In this document: piece after piece, positions 41,806-51,928 of the stretch
Layout of the letters: each line of letters begins with the position of its first letter
How positions within the stretch are numbered: position 1 is the first letter of the stretch
Assembly: GCF_002042885.1 (NCBI RefSeq)
Contig: NZ_MVFY01000003.1
Coordinates: 1 to 64,000, forward strand
Length of the DNA stretch: 64,000 nucleotides
From: Citrobacter portucalensis
GTDB taxonomy: Bacteria > Pseudomonadota > Gammaproteobacteria > Enterobacterales > Enterobacteriaceae
Reading direction: 5' to 3'
The notes under the pieces: model-generated
Databases searched by the model: none
Seen by the model: the letters and a program-made list of their open reading frames with translations, nothing else
What the model was told of the DNA's origin: nothing
Position numbers and translations under genes: made by a program

Positions 41806-43110
41806 TTACTTCAAATCGGCCTGAACCTGATGCAGCGGTTTTGCCCACGGGTTTTTCGCCTGAATATCAGCGGGTAACGTAGACACTGCACGTTTCGCGT
41901 CTTCTTTAGACGCATACACGCCTGTCACCAGAACATACCACGGTTGACCGTTACGCGTCGTCTGGTACACCACGTAGTTCTTCAGGTTTTCTTTCTTCGC
42001 CCAACCGTTCAGGTTGTCGTAGTTAGAAGAACTGCTGAGCTGCAGCGTGTAATGGCTGGACGGCGCAGATTTTAACGCTCCAACATTACCTGCGCTTTTC
42101 GCTCCGCCAGCAACAGGCGTTGTCGTTGTTGCTGTCGCCGTTGGCGCAGGCGTTGCGGTCTGCGTTGGCGTCGCAGTTGCTTTCGGCTCAGCGGTCGCTT
42201 TCGGCGTAGCGGTTACCACAGGTGCTTTAGTTGTGGTGGTCGGCGCGGTAGCAGTTACGGTTGGTTTTGCCTGAGCAACAGGTTTCGGCTCTGTCGGCGT
42301 CGCTTTCACCGTAGTTTGCGGTTTGCTCTTCGGCTCAATAACGGCCTGTTTACGTTCCTGGCGCGTAGCAGCAGGACGCTCAGTCGTTTCCGTTTTCGCC
42401 GTCTGGCGCGCAGCATTACCATTACGCATCGGCGCAACGGTCGCAGGTTCGGTCGGCAGCGTAGAGTTAACCACGGCGTTGTTAACCTGCTCCTGACCCT
42501 GCGGTTGTGTCAGAGCATTGTTCAAATCGCCCTGCACTTCAACACGCTGCTGGCCTTCGGTTGCCGCAGGTGCCTGACCTTGAGTCGGGGTAGAGGAAAT
42601 CGGTGGCAGGGAAACATCCTGCTGGGTATTGCCAGCGGTCTGCTCAGTGCCCGTTGCAGGAGCCGTTGCGCTCGCCTGATCCGTTGCATTGCTGCCAGAA
42701 AGATCGATGCTCTTCTCACCAGATGCTGCCTGCTCATTGGAAGAAGATGAGGGGGCTTTCAGCGCAGAACCAATGCCGATAATCAGCAGCAGCAGTACCA
42801 GAACACCCACACCCATCATCATATATTGGCGGGAGGCAGGCTTGCTGGCGGCTTTCTTACGCTTGCGCGGACGACGTTCTACACGCTCTTCATCCACGGC
42901 ATCGTCATCAGATTCATACTCTTCTTCAATGTCCTGCTCTTCTTCACGCTCTTTGCGTGCACGTGCAGGACGGCGATCGTCAGCATCCAGATCAACATCA
43001 TCAAAATTGATTTGCGGCTCATTATCGCGTTCAGACGATTGACGAGAACGACCAGTACGACGATCGCTGGGATCGGGTTTCAGCTCGTCTTCTGGTTTGA
43101 ATTCATCCAT
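41806..43110 (-). CDS. damX: Cell division protein DamX
   Basis: 434 residues, bitopic inner-membrane protein. A charged cytosolic N-terminus (about 1-95, rich in DD and RR), one membrane helix (about 97-118, [18 protein letters not shown]), a long Pro/Thr/Ala linker (about 190-340) and a C-terminal SPOR domain (about 350-430) with [13 protein letters not shown]. The SPOR domain binds denuded peptidoglycan at the septum. Slightly longer than the 428 of E. coli; the difference is likely in the TPTATATPTQ linker. Confidence 0.97.
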   Translation of the reverse strand: MDEFKPEDELKPDPSDRRTGRSRQSSERDNEPQINFDDVDLDADDRRPARARKEREEEQDIEEEYESDDDAVDEERVERRPRKRKKAASKPASRQYMMMGVGVLVLLLLIIGIGSALKAPSSSSNEQAASGEKSIDLSGSNATDQASATAPATGTEQTAGNTQQDVSLPPISSTPTQGQAPAATEGQQRVEVQGDLNNALTQPQGQEQVNNAVVNSTLPTEPATVAPMRNGNAARQTAKTETTERPAATRQERKQAVIEPKSKPQTTVKATPTEPKPVAQAKPTVTATAPTTTTKAPVVTATPKATAEPKATATPTQTATPAPTATATTTTPVAGGAKSAGNVGALKSAPSSHYTLQLSSSSNYDNLNGWAKKENLKNYVVYQTTRNGQPWYVLVTGVYASKEDAKRAVSTLPADIQAKNPWAKPLHQVQADLK

Positions 43111-43206
43111 TTAACACCCCACTCAAAGGTTAATGCTTACGACTTTGCACATAACCTGAAGCTAAAAGACCTACGTTTCGCAACGTAAGCCTGACCTTTC
43201 TTGTTG

Positions 43207-44295
43207 TTACGCCTGCTGGCAATCAGCAATAGCGTTAAGAACCACCTCGTGCGACACTCCGCCGCGCACTTCACTCTTCCCTATCGCTCGCGGAAGCACC
43301 AAACGAATCTCTCCCGCTAACACTTTTTTATCTCGCAGCATGTGCGGCAGATAAGCCTCGGTGGACATTTCACGCGGCCCATTCACCGGTAAGCCTGCTC
43401 GCTGTAACAGCGTAATGATGCGCTGCGTATCAGCGGAGGTGAACTGACCCAAACGTTCTGACGTACGGGCAGCCATTACCATACCTGCTGCGACTGCTTC
43501 ACCATGTAACCAATTGCCATAACCCATTTCAGCTTCGATCGCATGGCCAAACGTGTGTCCCAGATTCAGTAAAGCACGTAAGCCCATTTCACGCTCGTCT
43601 GCTGCGACAACTTCTGCTTTCAGCTCACAACAACGACGGATACAGTACGCCATTGCCGGACCATCCAGACGCAGTAACGCATCCAGATTGTCTTCCAGCC
43701 AGCTGAAAAATTCACCGTCAAGAATGATGCCGTATTTGATCACTTCCGCCAGCCCCGATGCCAGCTCACGCGCAGGAAGCGTTTTCAGACAATCGAGATC
43801 CACCACCACGGAGGCCGGTTGGTAAAACGCGCCAATCATGTTTTTACCGAGGGGATGGTTTACGGCGGTTTTGCCGCCAACGGAGGAGTCGACCTGCGAC
43901 AACAGAGTTGTCGGGACTTGAATAAAACGAACACCACGTTGATAGCTGGCTGCCGCAAAACCGGTCAGATCGCCAATCACGCCGCCGCCAAGGGCAACTA
44001 ACGTGGTATCACGACCATGCGGTTTTTGCAGTAACGCGGTGAAAACCGTATCCAGAACCGTCAGGCTTTTATACTGCTCGCCATCGGGAAGGATAACGCT
44101 ATCAACGTTAACACCCGCCTGTTCAAGTACGCCGCGAACCTTATCGAGATAAAGGGGAGCCAGGGTTTCGTTGGTCACCAACATAACCTGATCGCCCGAT
44201 TTCAGCGGTAAGAATGAAGCTGGCTCATTGAACAAACCAGCCGCGATGGTGATAGGGTAACTACGTTCCCCGAGAGTGACTGTGATCCTCTCCAT
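43207..44295 (-). CDS. aroB: 3-Dehydroquinate synthase
   Basis: 362 residues. NAD-binding segment [21 protein letters not shown] and metal ligands including HTFGHAIE and HGEAVAAGM. Second step of the shikimate pathway, DAHP to 3-dehydroquinate. Follows aroK by 57 bases. Confidence 0.99.
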   Translation of the reverse strand: MERITVTLGERSYPITIAAGLFNEPASFLPLKSGDQVMLVTNETLAPLYLDKVRGVLEQAGVNVDSVILPDGEQYKSLTVLDTVFTALLQKPHGRDTTLVALGGGVIGDLTGFAAASYQRGVRFIQVPTTLLSQVDSSVGGKTAVNHPLGKNMIGAFYQPASVVVDLDCLKTLPARELASGLAEVIKYGIILDGEFFSWLEDNLDALLRLDGPAMAYCIRRCCELKAEVVAADEREMGLRALLNLGHTFGHAIEAEMGYGNWLHGEAVAAGMVMAARTSERLGQFTSADTQRIITLLQRAGLPVNGPREMSTEAYLPHMLRDKKVLAGEIRLVLPRAIGKSEVRGGVSHEVVLNAIADCQQA

Positions 44296-44352
44296 TACGC
44301 GACATCCACCTTAGTTACTTGTACCCGCAGACGAGTGTGTATTCAGCCAGAA

Positions 44353-44874
44353 TTAGTTGCTTTCCAACATATGAATAATCTGGTTTGCTACGACTTTTGC
44401 GCTCTGATCGTCGGTGCGAATGGTCACGTCAGCAATCTCTTCGTACAGAGGATTGCGTTCGTCAGCCAACGCTTCCAGAACTTCACGAGGCGGTGATTCT
44501 ACCTGCAGCAGCGGGCGTTTCTTGTCACGTTGAGTACGTGCAAGTTGTTTTTCAATTGTCGTTTCAAGATAGACCACGACGCCACGCGCGGAAAGACGGT
44601 TACGTGTTTCACGTGATTTTACAGAGCCACCGCCAGTTGCCAGCACAATACCCTGTTTTTCCGTCAACTCGTTGATGACTTTTTCTTCGCGATCACGGAA
44701 GCCGTCTTCACCTTCTACATCGAAGACCCAGCCCACATCAGCTCCGGTTCGTTTCTCAATCTCTTGATCAGAATCGTAAAATTCCATATTGAGTTGTTGA
44801 GCTAACTGGCGCCCAATAGTGCTTTTTCCGGCACCCATAGGCCCAACCAGAAAGATATTGCGTTTCTCTGCCAT
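44353..44874 (-). CDS. aroK: Shikimate kinase I
   Basis: 173 residues, P-loop [15 protein letters not shown] at residues 11-25, shikimate-binding DSDQEIE and the ATGGGSV loop. Phosphorylates shikimate. First gene of the aroK-aroB-damX-dam-rpe-gph-trpS unit. Confidence 0.99.
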   Translation of the reverse strand: MAEKRNIFLVGPMGAGKSTIGRQLAQQLNMEFYDSDQEIEKRTGADVGWVFDVEGEDGFRDREEKVINELTEKQGIVLATGGGSVKSRETRNRLSARGVVVYLETTIEKQLARTQRDKKRPLLQVESPPREVLEALADERNPLYEEIADVTIRTDDQSAKVVANQIIHMLESN

Positions 44875-45278
44875 TTTTTCGGTACTACTAAGACTATTCG
44901 TTAATGGTAAACCCGCTTCGCAGACACCCAGCGCAGCAGGACATGAACTGAAACCTCATAAGATATTGCGAGAGTCAGACTGAAAATTATCTCAATACTC
45001 AAGCGGGTTTGGCAACTGAATAAATCACCAAACCTAACGCATTTCTGGTCGTGGCAGGCATGCTACCCTGCAAACATCAGACCTGGCGACGTATCGCGCA
45101 GTCAAATGACACCCAATAAGCCTATGGCACACCACCGGAAAGGCAAAGCGTATTCACTGCCGCATAAGTAAAGAAAAGTACCGACGCTCAAATCGGTACT
45201 CCTTGTATGCTAAATACACCCTCACGTCAAATCCCTGAAACGTGTTCAGTGCAAAAACAACGGCTTTTCATGCATAAG
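44875..45278 (-). promoter_or_regulatory. hofQ-aroK intergenic region with aroK promoter candidate
   Basis: The 404-base gap has no credible gene. On the minus strand TTGCCA (45010-45015) and GATAAT (44986-44991), 18 bases apart, form a plausible sigma-70 promoter for the aroK superoperon. A 10-bp perfect inverted repeat (44909-44918 with 45001-45010) flanks the start region and could fold in the leader. The hofQ terminator lies at the right. Confidence 0.5.
45177..45200 (-). terminator. Probable terminator of the hofMNOPQ operon
   Basis: An 8-bp stem (45177-45184 with 45193-45200) is followed on the minus strand by a T-rich run, TTTTCTTT. It lies about 80 bases after the hofQ stop. Confidence 0.7.
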
Positions 45279-46526
45279 TTATTCCGTTGAAACCAGTCTG
45301 GGCGTAATAAAGACCACTAATTCGCGCCGTTCGTCTTCTTTACCATCATGGCGAAAAAGAGAGCCAAGCCAGGGAATGTCGCCTAATAGCGGCACGCTGT
45401 CGGCTGCGGATTTATTCTTATGTGAAAAAATCCCGCCAAGCGCAATCGTCTCGCCGCTTTTTACCTCGACCTGCGTTTCAATCTCCTGCTTGTCGATAGC
45501 CAGCACTTCGCCATCTGCCTGCTGTAGAACCTGTCCGGGAACATTCTGGCTGATATGCAGTTTCAGCCTGATTCTCCCTTTCTGCAACACCGTTGGTGTT
45601 ACCTCCATCCCCAGTACCGCTTCCTTGAAATCGACGGATGTCGCACCGCTTTCACCGCTGGAGACCTGATAAGGGATCTCACTGCCCTGCTTAATACTGG
45701 CAGGTTGCAGGTGAGATGCCAGTAATCGTGGACTGGCGATGATATCCAACTGCTGTTTTTGCTCCAGCGCAGACAACTCCAGTTCCAGTAAACGACCGTT
45801 AATACGGCCAATGTTAAATCCCACACGGGATGTGGCGGTGGCTACAGAAAGGTCGCTGGCGAGCGTCGTGACATTCCCAACCGCCCCCGAGTGTTGTGCG
45901 TCAGCCAGCGACCACTTCACTCCCAGCTCGCGCAAACTTTTTTCATTAATAGTCACGATATGCGCCGCCAGTTCGACCTGGGCAACCGGCAAATCCATTT
46001 CCGATACCCACTTTTCCAGGGTGTTAAGCGCAACGCTATTATCACGCAGCAGTAAGCGGTTGGTCCGTTTATCCACCGTCATGCTTCCCTTGGCACTGAG
46101 CAGCTTTTCTCCTGCTTTTGCCAGCTCGGCAGCATCGGCATAGTGCAAAATAATGCTGCGCTGCTCCAGCGGCATACTGGCCTGAATCCGCGCCTGTTCA
46201 TTGTCCTGGCGGGCCGCATTTTCACTCTGCCATTGAACAGAATGTACATGCAGGATGTTTCCCTCCTGGCGTAATACCAGTCCGGCACTTTTTACCACCG
46301 TCTGCAATGCCTGCTTCCAGGGGACATCCGTCAAATGCAGCGACAGCACACCGCTGACATCTGGCGAAACCACCAGGTTTTTCTGTTCCTGTTCAGCCAG
46401 CGCCTGCAATACTTGCGTAACCGGCACATCATCGACCACCAGCGTCACGTTTTGCGGTTTCGTCGCCAGTGCGCTCGTTATCCCGACCGCCAGCGCTATT
46501 ACTATCCACGCTATCCATCGCTTCAT
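45279..46526 (-). CDS. hofQ: HofQ, secretin-type DNA uptake porin
   Basis: 415 residues. A signal peptide (about 1-22), N-terminal secretin domains with VSPDVSGVLSLHLTDVPWKQAL, and a C-terminal secretin domain (about 230-412) with ASPRLLASHLQPASIKQG and VPLLGDIPWLGSLFR. HofQ (PilQ/ComE family) is the outer-membrane channel for DNA uptake as a nutrient in E. coli. Last gene of the hof cluster; its 5' end overlaps hofP by 98 bases. Confidence 0.95.
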   Translation of the reverse strand: MKRWIAWIVIALAVGITSALATKPQNVTLVVDDVPVTQVLQALAEQEQKNLVVSPDVSGVLSLHLTDVPWKQALQTVVKSAGLVLRQEGNILHVHSVQWQSENAARQDNEQARIQASMPLEQRSIILHYADAAELAKAGEKLLSAKGSMTVDKRTNRLLLRDNSVALNTLEKWVSEMDLPVAQVELAAHIVTINEKSLRELGVKWSLADAQHSGAVGNVTTLASDLSVATATSRVGFNIGRINGRLLELELSALEQKQQLDIIASPRLLASHLQPASIKQGSEIPYQVSSGESGATSVDFKEAVLGMEVTPTVLQKGRIRLKLHISQNVPGQVLQQADGEVLAIDKQEIETQVEVKSGETIALGGIFSHKNKSAADSVPLLGDIPWLGSLFRHDGKEDERRELVVFITPRLVSTE

Positions 46527-46842
46527 TTACCGCTCCTTGTCGTTGCCACTGCCACCGCGGCGGTTCGCAGTTTTTTTCTGTGTCGAGGGTTATGTTCTGG
46601 GCCGTTATCTGCGTAATCGTCCAACCGTTTTTCAGGACGTCATTTGGCTTAACCCGCCGCCATTTTTTCTGGCTATCCTGAACGATGCCGATGGGTCGCG
46701 TGCCCTGGCTCACCATGCCCTGAAAACGCCATGTCGACAGCTCAGCAATTTGGCAACGGTCCTCCGGCGGCAGGAAGGGATTACGCATACCGGTGAGCAT
46801 CAGTACGCTTACGCATATCAACAGCCAGCGTTCAACCGTCAT
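46429..46842 (-). CDS. hofP: HofP, DNA catabolism/pilus-type accessory protein
   Basis: 137 residues, E. coli homologue 134. An N-terminal hydrophobic segment (about 5-20, LLICVSVLMLTG) is followed by a PilP-like domain with NPFLPPEDRC and KKWRRVKPNDVL. PilP proteins link the inner-membrane PilNO complex to the secretin. The 98-base overlap with hofQ is also found in E. coli. Confidence 0.9.
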   Translation of the reverse strand: MTVERWLLICVSVLMLTGMRNPFLPPEDRCQIAELSTWRFQGMVSQGTRPIGIVQDSQKKWRRVKPNDVLKNGWTITQITAQNITLDTEKNCEPPRWQWQRQGAVNEAMDSVDSNSAGGRDNERTGDETAKRDAGGR

Positions 46843-47287
46843 TCAGACGCTCCAGCTGTAGCGTTAGCAGCAGCTCCGTGTCTTCTGCGCTAAGCGAAAA
46901 TCGGCTGACGTTCATCCCCTGAGCCGCCAACTGGACAAACGTCTGCGGGATAGCATCCCAGGCCGATATCAGCGCCATCTCTCCGCCTTGCGCAGAGGGT
47001 TGCCAGTGGATAAGACGAGTAAGTGAAGTCTGAAACAGTAGTGGAGAGAACAGGGTCAGTTTCTCTTCCGGCTCTGCTGGTGATGCCGCTAACAGATAGA
47101 CATCTCGCCATTGCATCTGAATAGCTGCCCGTTGCTGGACCAGCGTCTCGCGTTGCATCGTCCGCTCCCGCGCTACGGGATAAAGACATAACGTCACCAG
47201 TATGAGTAGCCCCAACATCCAGCCGCACCAGCAGATGAGTCGAAAGCGCGGCGACTGCGCTAACCAGACATCACAGAGCGTTATCAT
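46832..47287 (-). CDS. hofO: HofO, PilO-like inner-membrane protein
   Basis: 151 residues from the ATG at 47285-47287, eight bases after GGAG; a GTG two codons upstream is an alternative. One membrane helix (about 17-38) and a periplasmic domain. It corresponds to PilO in the alignment complex of type IV pilus systems. Overlaps hofN by 17 bases and hofP by 11. Confidence 0.88.
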   Translation of the reverse strand: MITLCDVWLAQSPRFRLICWCGWMLGLLILVTLCLYPVARERTMQRETLVQQRAAIQMQWRDVYLLAASPAEPEEKLTLFSPLLFQTSLTRLIHWQPSAQGGEMALISAWDAIPQTFVQLAAQGMNVSRFSLSAEDTELLLTLQLERLNDG

Positions 47288-47810
47288 GCGCACCGCTCCG
47301 TGTCAGTCGATAGTGGAATTGCCAGCGTCCCTGCGCATCCTGCTGCGTTTCACCGGAGCTGCTCAACTGAAATAATGGCCGCTGGCGTAATTGCGTTTCC
47401 AGAGTCTTCAGCGCGGCAAAGTTCAGCGTGTTTCCCGTCAGTTCCAGCGTGTCCTGTTGCCAGGTCATTTTTGTTAACCACGCCTGCTCAGGCAGTAATT
47501 CCGCCAGCTCTTGCAAAACCGACTGCCAGCTTCGGGTCTGCTCACGCTGTTTGCTCCGTGCCTGCACCTGTTGCCATCGTTGCTGGCGCTGCTGCATACG
47601 CGGCTTTAGCGCCATTAAGGCCTCGACACGCGTCTTTTCGGCATCTGCCAGCAACAATTCAGCCCGATTTTCTACACTCAACACGCTGTAGTAGCGCAAC
47701 AACACGCCAATACTAAGCAGTAGCGAAGCGCTAAATAAGATGCCCCAGAAGCGCAGGCAAGCGTAACGCCGAGTCTGACGCCAGGGCAGAAGATTAATGG
47801 TCGCTATCAT
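47271..47810 (-). CDS. hofN: HofN, PilN-like inner-membrane protein
   Basis: 179 residues from the ATG at 47808-47810. The N-terminus MIATINLLPWRQTRR carries the INLLPWR motif by which PilN docks on PilM. A membrane helix (about 20-42) and a periplasmic coiled-coil and ferredoxin-like domain follow. The longer frame upstream lies inside hofM and is not used. Overlaps hofM by four bases. Confidence 0.92.
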   Translation of the reverse strand: MIATINLLPWRQTRRYACLRFWGILFSASLLLSIGVLLRYYSVLSVENRAELLLADAEKTRVEALMALKPRMQQRQQRWQQVQARSKQREQTRSWQSVLQELAELLPEQAWLTKMTWQQDTLELTGNTLNFAALKTLETQLRQRPLFQLSSSGETQQDAQGRWQFHYRLTRSGAHDNAL

Positions 47811-48589
47811 CGGTACGAGCCTCCCATAGCGAGTCCCAGCGCAATGGCGAAGTGATGGCTTTGCGTTGGAATGGGCGGCTGGCGTACAGACACGGCGCTC
47901 AAAGGATCGAAGCCGCCAGGGGAGCATTGCGCAATGGCTGTCGGGGGAAGAGATAATGTCGTGGCAAGCTCATCGATACTGCCAATATCGCCCGTTGATT
48001 TACGTCCCCATACCGAACGGGTCGCCCATAACCACTGGGCGTCATCACGCCATACCAGACACTGCTGATGTTCTGGCAAGAAGGGAATAAATCGCTGTAA
48101 CGCGCTGGCATCCGGTGTAATCGCCGTAACCTGCACCTTCAGGGTTTGGATAAGCGTCAGAAGCGCTGAAATCTCTTTGCTTTGCGCAGCAGTGACGTTA
48201 AATGCCGGGCTCAACGTGTCTTCGCTATAATCAAAATGCAGCGCATCCGGCGCCATATCGAGTTCACGCGCCATCGAACCGGACAACCATGCGGTTTGCT
48301 CTGGCTCGCGTAACGCCATTGTCGGACGAGGAAACTTTTTTTGTAACGTCCTGTTGGCGGGAAAAGAGAGATGAATATGGTGTCGGCGAGGGAGCTCCCG
48401 GCTCCACGGCAGTAGCGCGGCGACCAGTTGTTCAGGCTCGCGAATGTGGCCATCGACGATAACCTGAGGCGTCAGCGGTATACGCCACCAGCGTTGCAGA
48501 TACCAACCTGATGCTTCGCGAACGATAGCGACAGCCAGCGCTTCATGTTGCTGAATATGCAGACCAATTTTCCAGATATTGAAAGCCAT
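47807..48589 (-). CDS. hofM: HofM, PilM-like cytosolic ATPase-fold protein
   Basis: 260 residues from the ATG at 48587-48589 (MAFNIWKIGLHIQQ); the upstream extension is in the promoter region shared with mrcA. PilM proteins have an actin/FtsA-like fold and bind the PilN N-terminus. First of five overlapping genes, divergent from mrcA. Confidence 0.92.
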   Translation of the reverse strand: MAFNIWKIGLHIQQHEALAVAIVREASGWYLQRWWRIPLTPQVIVDGHIREPEQLVAALLPWSRELPRRHHIHLSFPANRTLQKKFPRPTMALREPEQTAWLSGSMARELDMAPDALHFDYSEDTLSPAFNVTAAQSKEISALLTLIQTLKVQVTAITPDASALQRFIPFLPEHQQCLVWRDDAQWLWATRSVWGRKSTGDIGSIDELATTLSLPPTAIAQCSPGGFDPLSAVSVRQPPIPTQSHHFAIALGLAMGGSYR

Positions 48590-48709
48590 TGCTGATGATC
48601 TCCTTATCACCCGTCGCTTTAACGGGTATATCAATGCGTCTGGCTTGCCTTTATACTACCGCGCGTTTGTTTATAAACTGCCCAAATGCCACTAAATGGG
48701 AAATCTCCA

Positions 48710-51262
48710 GTGAAGTTCGTAAAGTATTTATTAATCCTTGCAGTATGTTGCATCCTGCTGGGAGCAGGCTCGATTTATGGCCTCTATCGCTATATTGAGC
48801 CGCAATTACCTGACGTCGCGACGCTCAAAGATGTGCGTTTACAGATCCCGATGCAGGTTTACAGCGCTGACGGCGAGCTAATCGCGCAATATGGCGAGAA
48901 ACGTCGAATCCCGGTCACGCTGGATCAGATGCCGCCGGTAATGGTTAAAGCCTTTATCGCCACAGAAGACAGCCGCTTTTATGAGCACCATGGGGTAGAC
49001 CCGGTGGGGATCTTCCGTGCGGCCAGCGTCGCATTGTTCTCTGGTCACGCGTCGCAAGGGGCGAGTACCATTACCCAACAGTTGGCGAGAAACTTCTTCC
49101 TGAGCCCGGAACGTACGCTGATGCGTAAGATCAAAGAAGTGTTCCTGGCGATCCGCATTGAACAACTGCTGAGTAAAGATGAGATCCTCGAACTGTATCT
49201 GAACAAGATCTATCTAGGGTATCGCGCCTATGGCGTGGGTGCTGCCGCGCAGGTCTATTTCGGTAAGACGGTGGATCAACTCAGCTTAAGTGAAATTGCG
49301 GTGATTGCCGGTCTGCCAAAAGCGCCGTCAACCTTCAACCCGCTCTATTCGATGGACCGTGCAACCGCGCGACGTAACGTTGTACTGTCGCGTATGTTGA
49401 GCGAAAACTACATCACGCAAGCCCAGTACGATCAGGCGCGCGGCGAGGCCATTGACGCTAACTACCACGCGCCGGAAATCGCTTTCTCTGCACCGTATCT
49501 GTCTGAGATGGTGCGTCAGGAGATGTATAACCGTTATGGCGAGAAAGCCTATGAAGACGGGTATCGCATCACCACCACCATTACGCGCAAAGTACAGCAG
49601 GCAGCTCAGCAGGCAGTACGTAACAACGTGATGGATTACGACATGCGCCACGGCTACCGCGGCCCGTCGAACGTGCTGTGGAAAGTGGGCGAAAGCAGTT
49701 GGGACAGCAAGAAAATTACCGATACGCTGAAAGCGCTGCCGACTTATGGCCCCCTGCTGCCGGCGGTTGTTACCAGCGCCAATCCGCAGGAAGCCATTGC
49801 CTCGTTGGCGGATGGTACATCAGTGTCATTACGGATGGATGGTATGCGCTGGGCGCGTCCTTACCGTTCGGATACTCAACAAGGCCCAACGCCGCGTAAA
49901 GTGACCGACGTAGTACAGACTGGCCAGCAAATCTGGGTACGCCAGGTGGGAGATGCCTGGTGGCTGGCGCAAGTGCCGGACGTCAACTCCGCCCTGGTCT
50001 CCATCAATCCGCAAAACGGCGCGGTGCTGGCGCTGGTTGGTGGTTTTGACTTCAACCAGAGCAAGTTTAACCGTGCAACCCAGGCGTTACGCCAGGTGGG
50101 CTCCAACATCAAGCCATTCCTGTATACCGCCGCAATGGATAAAGGTCTGACGCTGGCGAGCATGCTCAACGACGTGCCAATCTCCCGCTGGGATGCCGGT
50201 GCTGGTTCTGACTGGCAGCCGAAGAACTCCCCGCCGCAGTACGCCGGTCCTATCCGCTTACGTCAGGGGCTGGGTCAGTCGAAAAACGTAGTGATGGTAC
50301 GCGCCATGCGCGCTATGGGCGTGGATTACGCGGCAGAGTATCTGCAACGTTTCGGTTTCCCGGCACAGAACATTGTGCATACCGAGTCACTGGCGCTGGG
50401 TTCGGCTTCGTTCACGCCGTTGCAGGTGGCGCGCGGTTACGCGGTGATGTCTAATGGCGGCTTCCTGGTCGATCCGTATTTCATCAGTAAGATCGAAAGC
50501 GATATGGGCGGCGTTATCTTCGAAGCGAAGCCAAAAATTGCCTGCCCGGAATGCGATATTCCGGTGATTTACGGCGATACCCAGAAATCTAACGTGCTGG
50601 AAAACAGTAACGTAGAAGATGTCGCCGTCTCGCAGGAACAGCAGAATGCCGCCGTGCCTATGCCGCAGCTTGAGCAGGCGAACCAGGCACTGGTCGCACA
50701 AAGCGGCACACAAGAGTACGCTCCGCACGTGATTAACACGCCGCTGGCCTTCCTGATTAAAAGCGCGCTGAACACCAATATCTTTGGTGAACCAGGCTGG
50801 ATGGGAACCGGTTGGCGCGCAGGTCGCGATTTACAGCGTCATGATATCGGCGGGAAAACGGGGACTACCAACAGCTCTAAAGATGCGTGGTTCTCCGGTT
50901 ACGGACCAGGGGTAGTAACGTCGGTATGGATCGGCTTTGATGACCATCGCCGCAACCTTGGTCATACAACGGCTTCCGGCGCGATCAAAGACCAAATCTC
51001 CGGCTACGAAGGCGGTGCGAAGAGTGCGCAGCCTGCATGGGATGCTTACATGAAATCCGTGCTGGAAGGTGTGCCTGAACAGCCGCTGACGCCACCGCCG
51101 GGTATCGTGACGGTCAATATCGATCGCAGCACAGGACAACTGGCGAGCGGTGGTAATAGCCGCGCAGAGTACTTCATTGAAGGCACTCAGCCGACGCAAC
51201 AGGCGGTGCATGAGGTGGGGACAACCATTATCGATAATGGTGAGACACACGAACTGTTCTGA
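48710..51262 (+). CDS. mrcA: Penicillin-binding protein 1A
   Basis: 850 residues from the GTG at 48710 (MKFVKYLLILAVCC), the same length as E. coli PBP1a; an upstream ATG at 48686 would add eight residues and cannot be excluded. Membrane anchor about 7-28, glycosyltransferase domain (about 60-230) with EDSRFYEHHGVDP and GASTITQQLARN, OB-like insert, and transpeptidase domain with SNIK (active Ser), SKN and KTGTT. Bifunctional peptidoglycan synthase, activated by LpoA. Confidence 0.98.
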   Translation: MKFVKYLLILAVCCILLGAGSIYGLYRYIEPQLPDVATLKDVRLQIPMQVYSADGELIAQYGEKRRIPVTLDQMPPVMVKAFIATEDSRFYEHHGVDPVGIFRAASVALFSGHASQGASTITQQLARNFFLSPERTLMRKIKEVFLAIRIEQLLSKDEILELYLNKIYLGYRAYGVGAAAQVYFGKTVDQLSLSEIAVIAGLPKAPSTFNPLYSMDRATARRNVVLSRMLSENYITQAQYDQARGEAIDANYHAPEIAFSAPYLSEMVRQEMYNRYGEKAYEDGYRITTTITRKVQQAAQQAVRNNVMDYDMRHGYRGPSNVLWKVGESSWDSKKITDTLKALPTYGPLLPAVVTSANPQEAIASLADGTSVSLRMDGMRWARPYRSDTQQGPTPRKVTDVVQTGQQIWVRQVGDAWWLAQVPDVNSALVSINPQNGAVLALVGGFDFNQSKFNRATQALRQVGSNIKPFLYTAAMDKGLTLASMLNDVPISRWDAGAGSDWQPKNSPPQYAGPIRLRQGLGQSKNVVMVRAMRAMGVDYAAEYLQRFGFPAQNIVHTESLALGSASFTPLQVARGYAVMSNGGFLVDPYFISKIESDMGGVIFEAKPKIACPECDIPVIYGDTQKSNVLENSNVEDVAVSQEQQNAAVPMPQLEQANQALVAQSGTQEYAPHVINTPLAFLIKSALNTNIFGEPGWMGTGWRAGRDLQRHDIGGKTGTTNSSKDAWFSGYGPGVVTSVWIGFDDHRRNLGHTTASGAIKDQISGYEGGAKSAQPAWDAYMKSVLEGVPEQPLTPPPGIVTVNIDRSTGQLASGGNSRAEYFIEGTQPTQQAVHEVGTTIIDNGETHELF

Positions 51263-51266
51263 TCGA

Positions 51267-51351
51267 TTGCCGGATGGCGCTTCGCTTATCCGGCCTACAA
51301 TTTCGGTACAATTATTTGATCTTCCGGAATTTTGTAGGCTGGATAAGGTAT
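51267..51351. repeat. REP/BIME between mrcA and nudE
   Basis: GCCGGATGGCGCTTCGCTTATCCGGCCTAC is followed 30 bases later by a partial inverted unit TTTGTAGGCTGGATAAGG. It fills the space between the convergent stops. Confidence 0.8.
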
Positions 51352-51367
51352 CAGTTGGCAATCGTAA

Positions 51368-51928
51368 TTAAAGCCGCCCCTGCCCTTTCAGCCATTCACG
51401 GACGAGGAACAGCGCACTGACATTACGCGCTTCGTGAAAATCAGGGTCTTCCAGCAGGTCCATCAAATGCGCCAGCGGCCAGCGCACCTGCGGTAATGGC
51501 TCAGGTTCATCACCCTCCAGCGATTCAGGATATAAGTCCTCTGCCACCACGATGTTCATCTTGCTGGAGAAATAAGATGGCGCCATGCTGAGTTTCTTTA
51601 AAAACGTCAGATCTTTTGCGCCAAACCCCACCTCTTCTTTCAGCTCCCGATTCGCCGCCTCAAACACGCTTTCGCCAGGATCGATTAATCCCTTGGAAAA
51701 ACCCAGTTCGTAGGACTCGGTCCCGACCGCGTATTCGCGAATAAGGATCAGATGGTCGTCAACAATCGGCACAATCATTACCGCTTCACGCGTGGATGGA
51801 CGCATACGTTCATAAACGCGGCGTACGCCATTGCTGAACTCAAGGTCCACGCTTTCGACCTTAAACAGCCGGGATTGGGCGATGGTTTCCACTTTCAAAA
51901 TCGTGGGTTTCTGTAATGATTTGCTCAT
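51368..51928 (-). CDS. nudE: ADP compounds hydrolase NudE
   Basis: 186 residues. The Nudix box is intact: GLIDPGESVFEAANRELKEEVG. NudE hydrolyses ADP-ribose, Ap3A and NADH. It is divergent from igaA across 322 bases. It is of interest beside the ADP-ribose/NAD-linked genes at 12-15 kb, but it is a normal backbone gene here. Confidence 0.98.
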   Translation of the reverse strand: MSKSLQKPTILKVETIAQSRLFKVESVDLEFSNGVRRVYERMRPSTREAVMIVPIVDDHLILIREYAVGTESYELGFSKGLIDPGESVFEAANRELKEEVGFGAKDLTFLKKLSMAPSYFSSKMNIVVAEDLYPESLEGDEPEPLPQVRWPLAHLMDLLEDPDFHEARNVSALFLVREWLKGQGRL

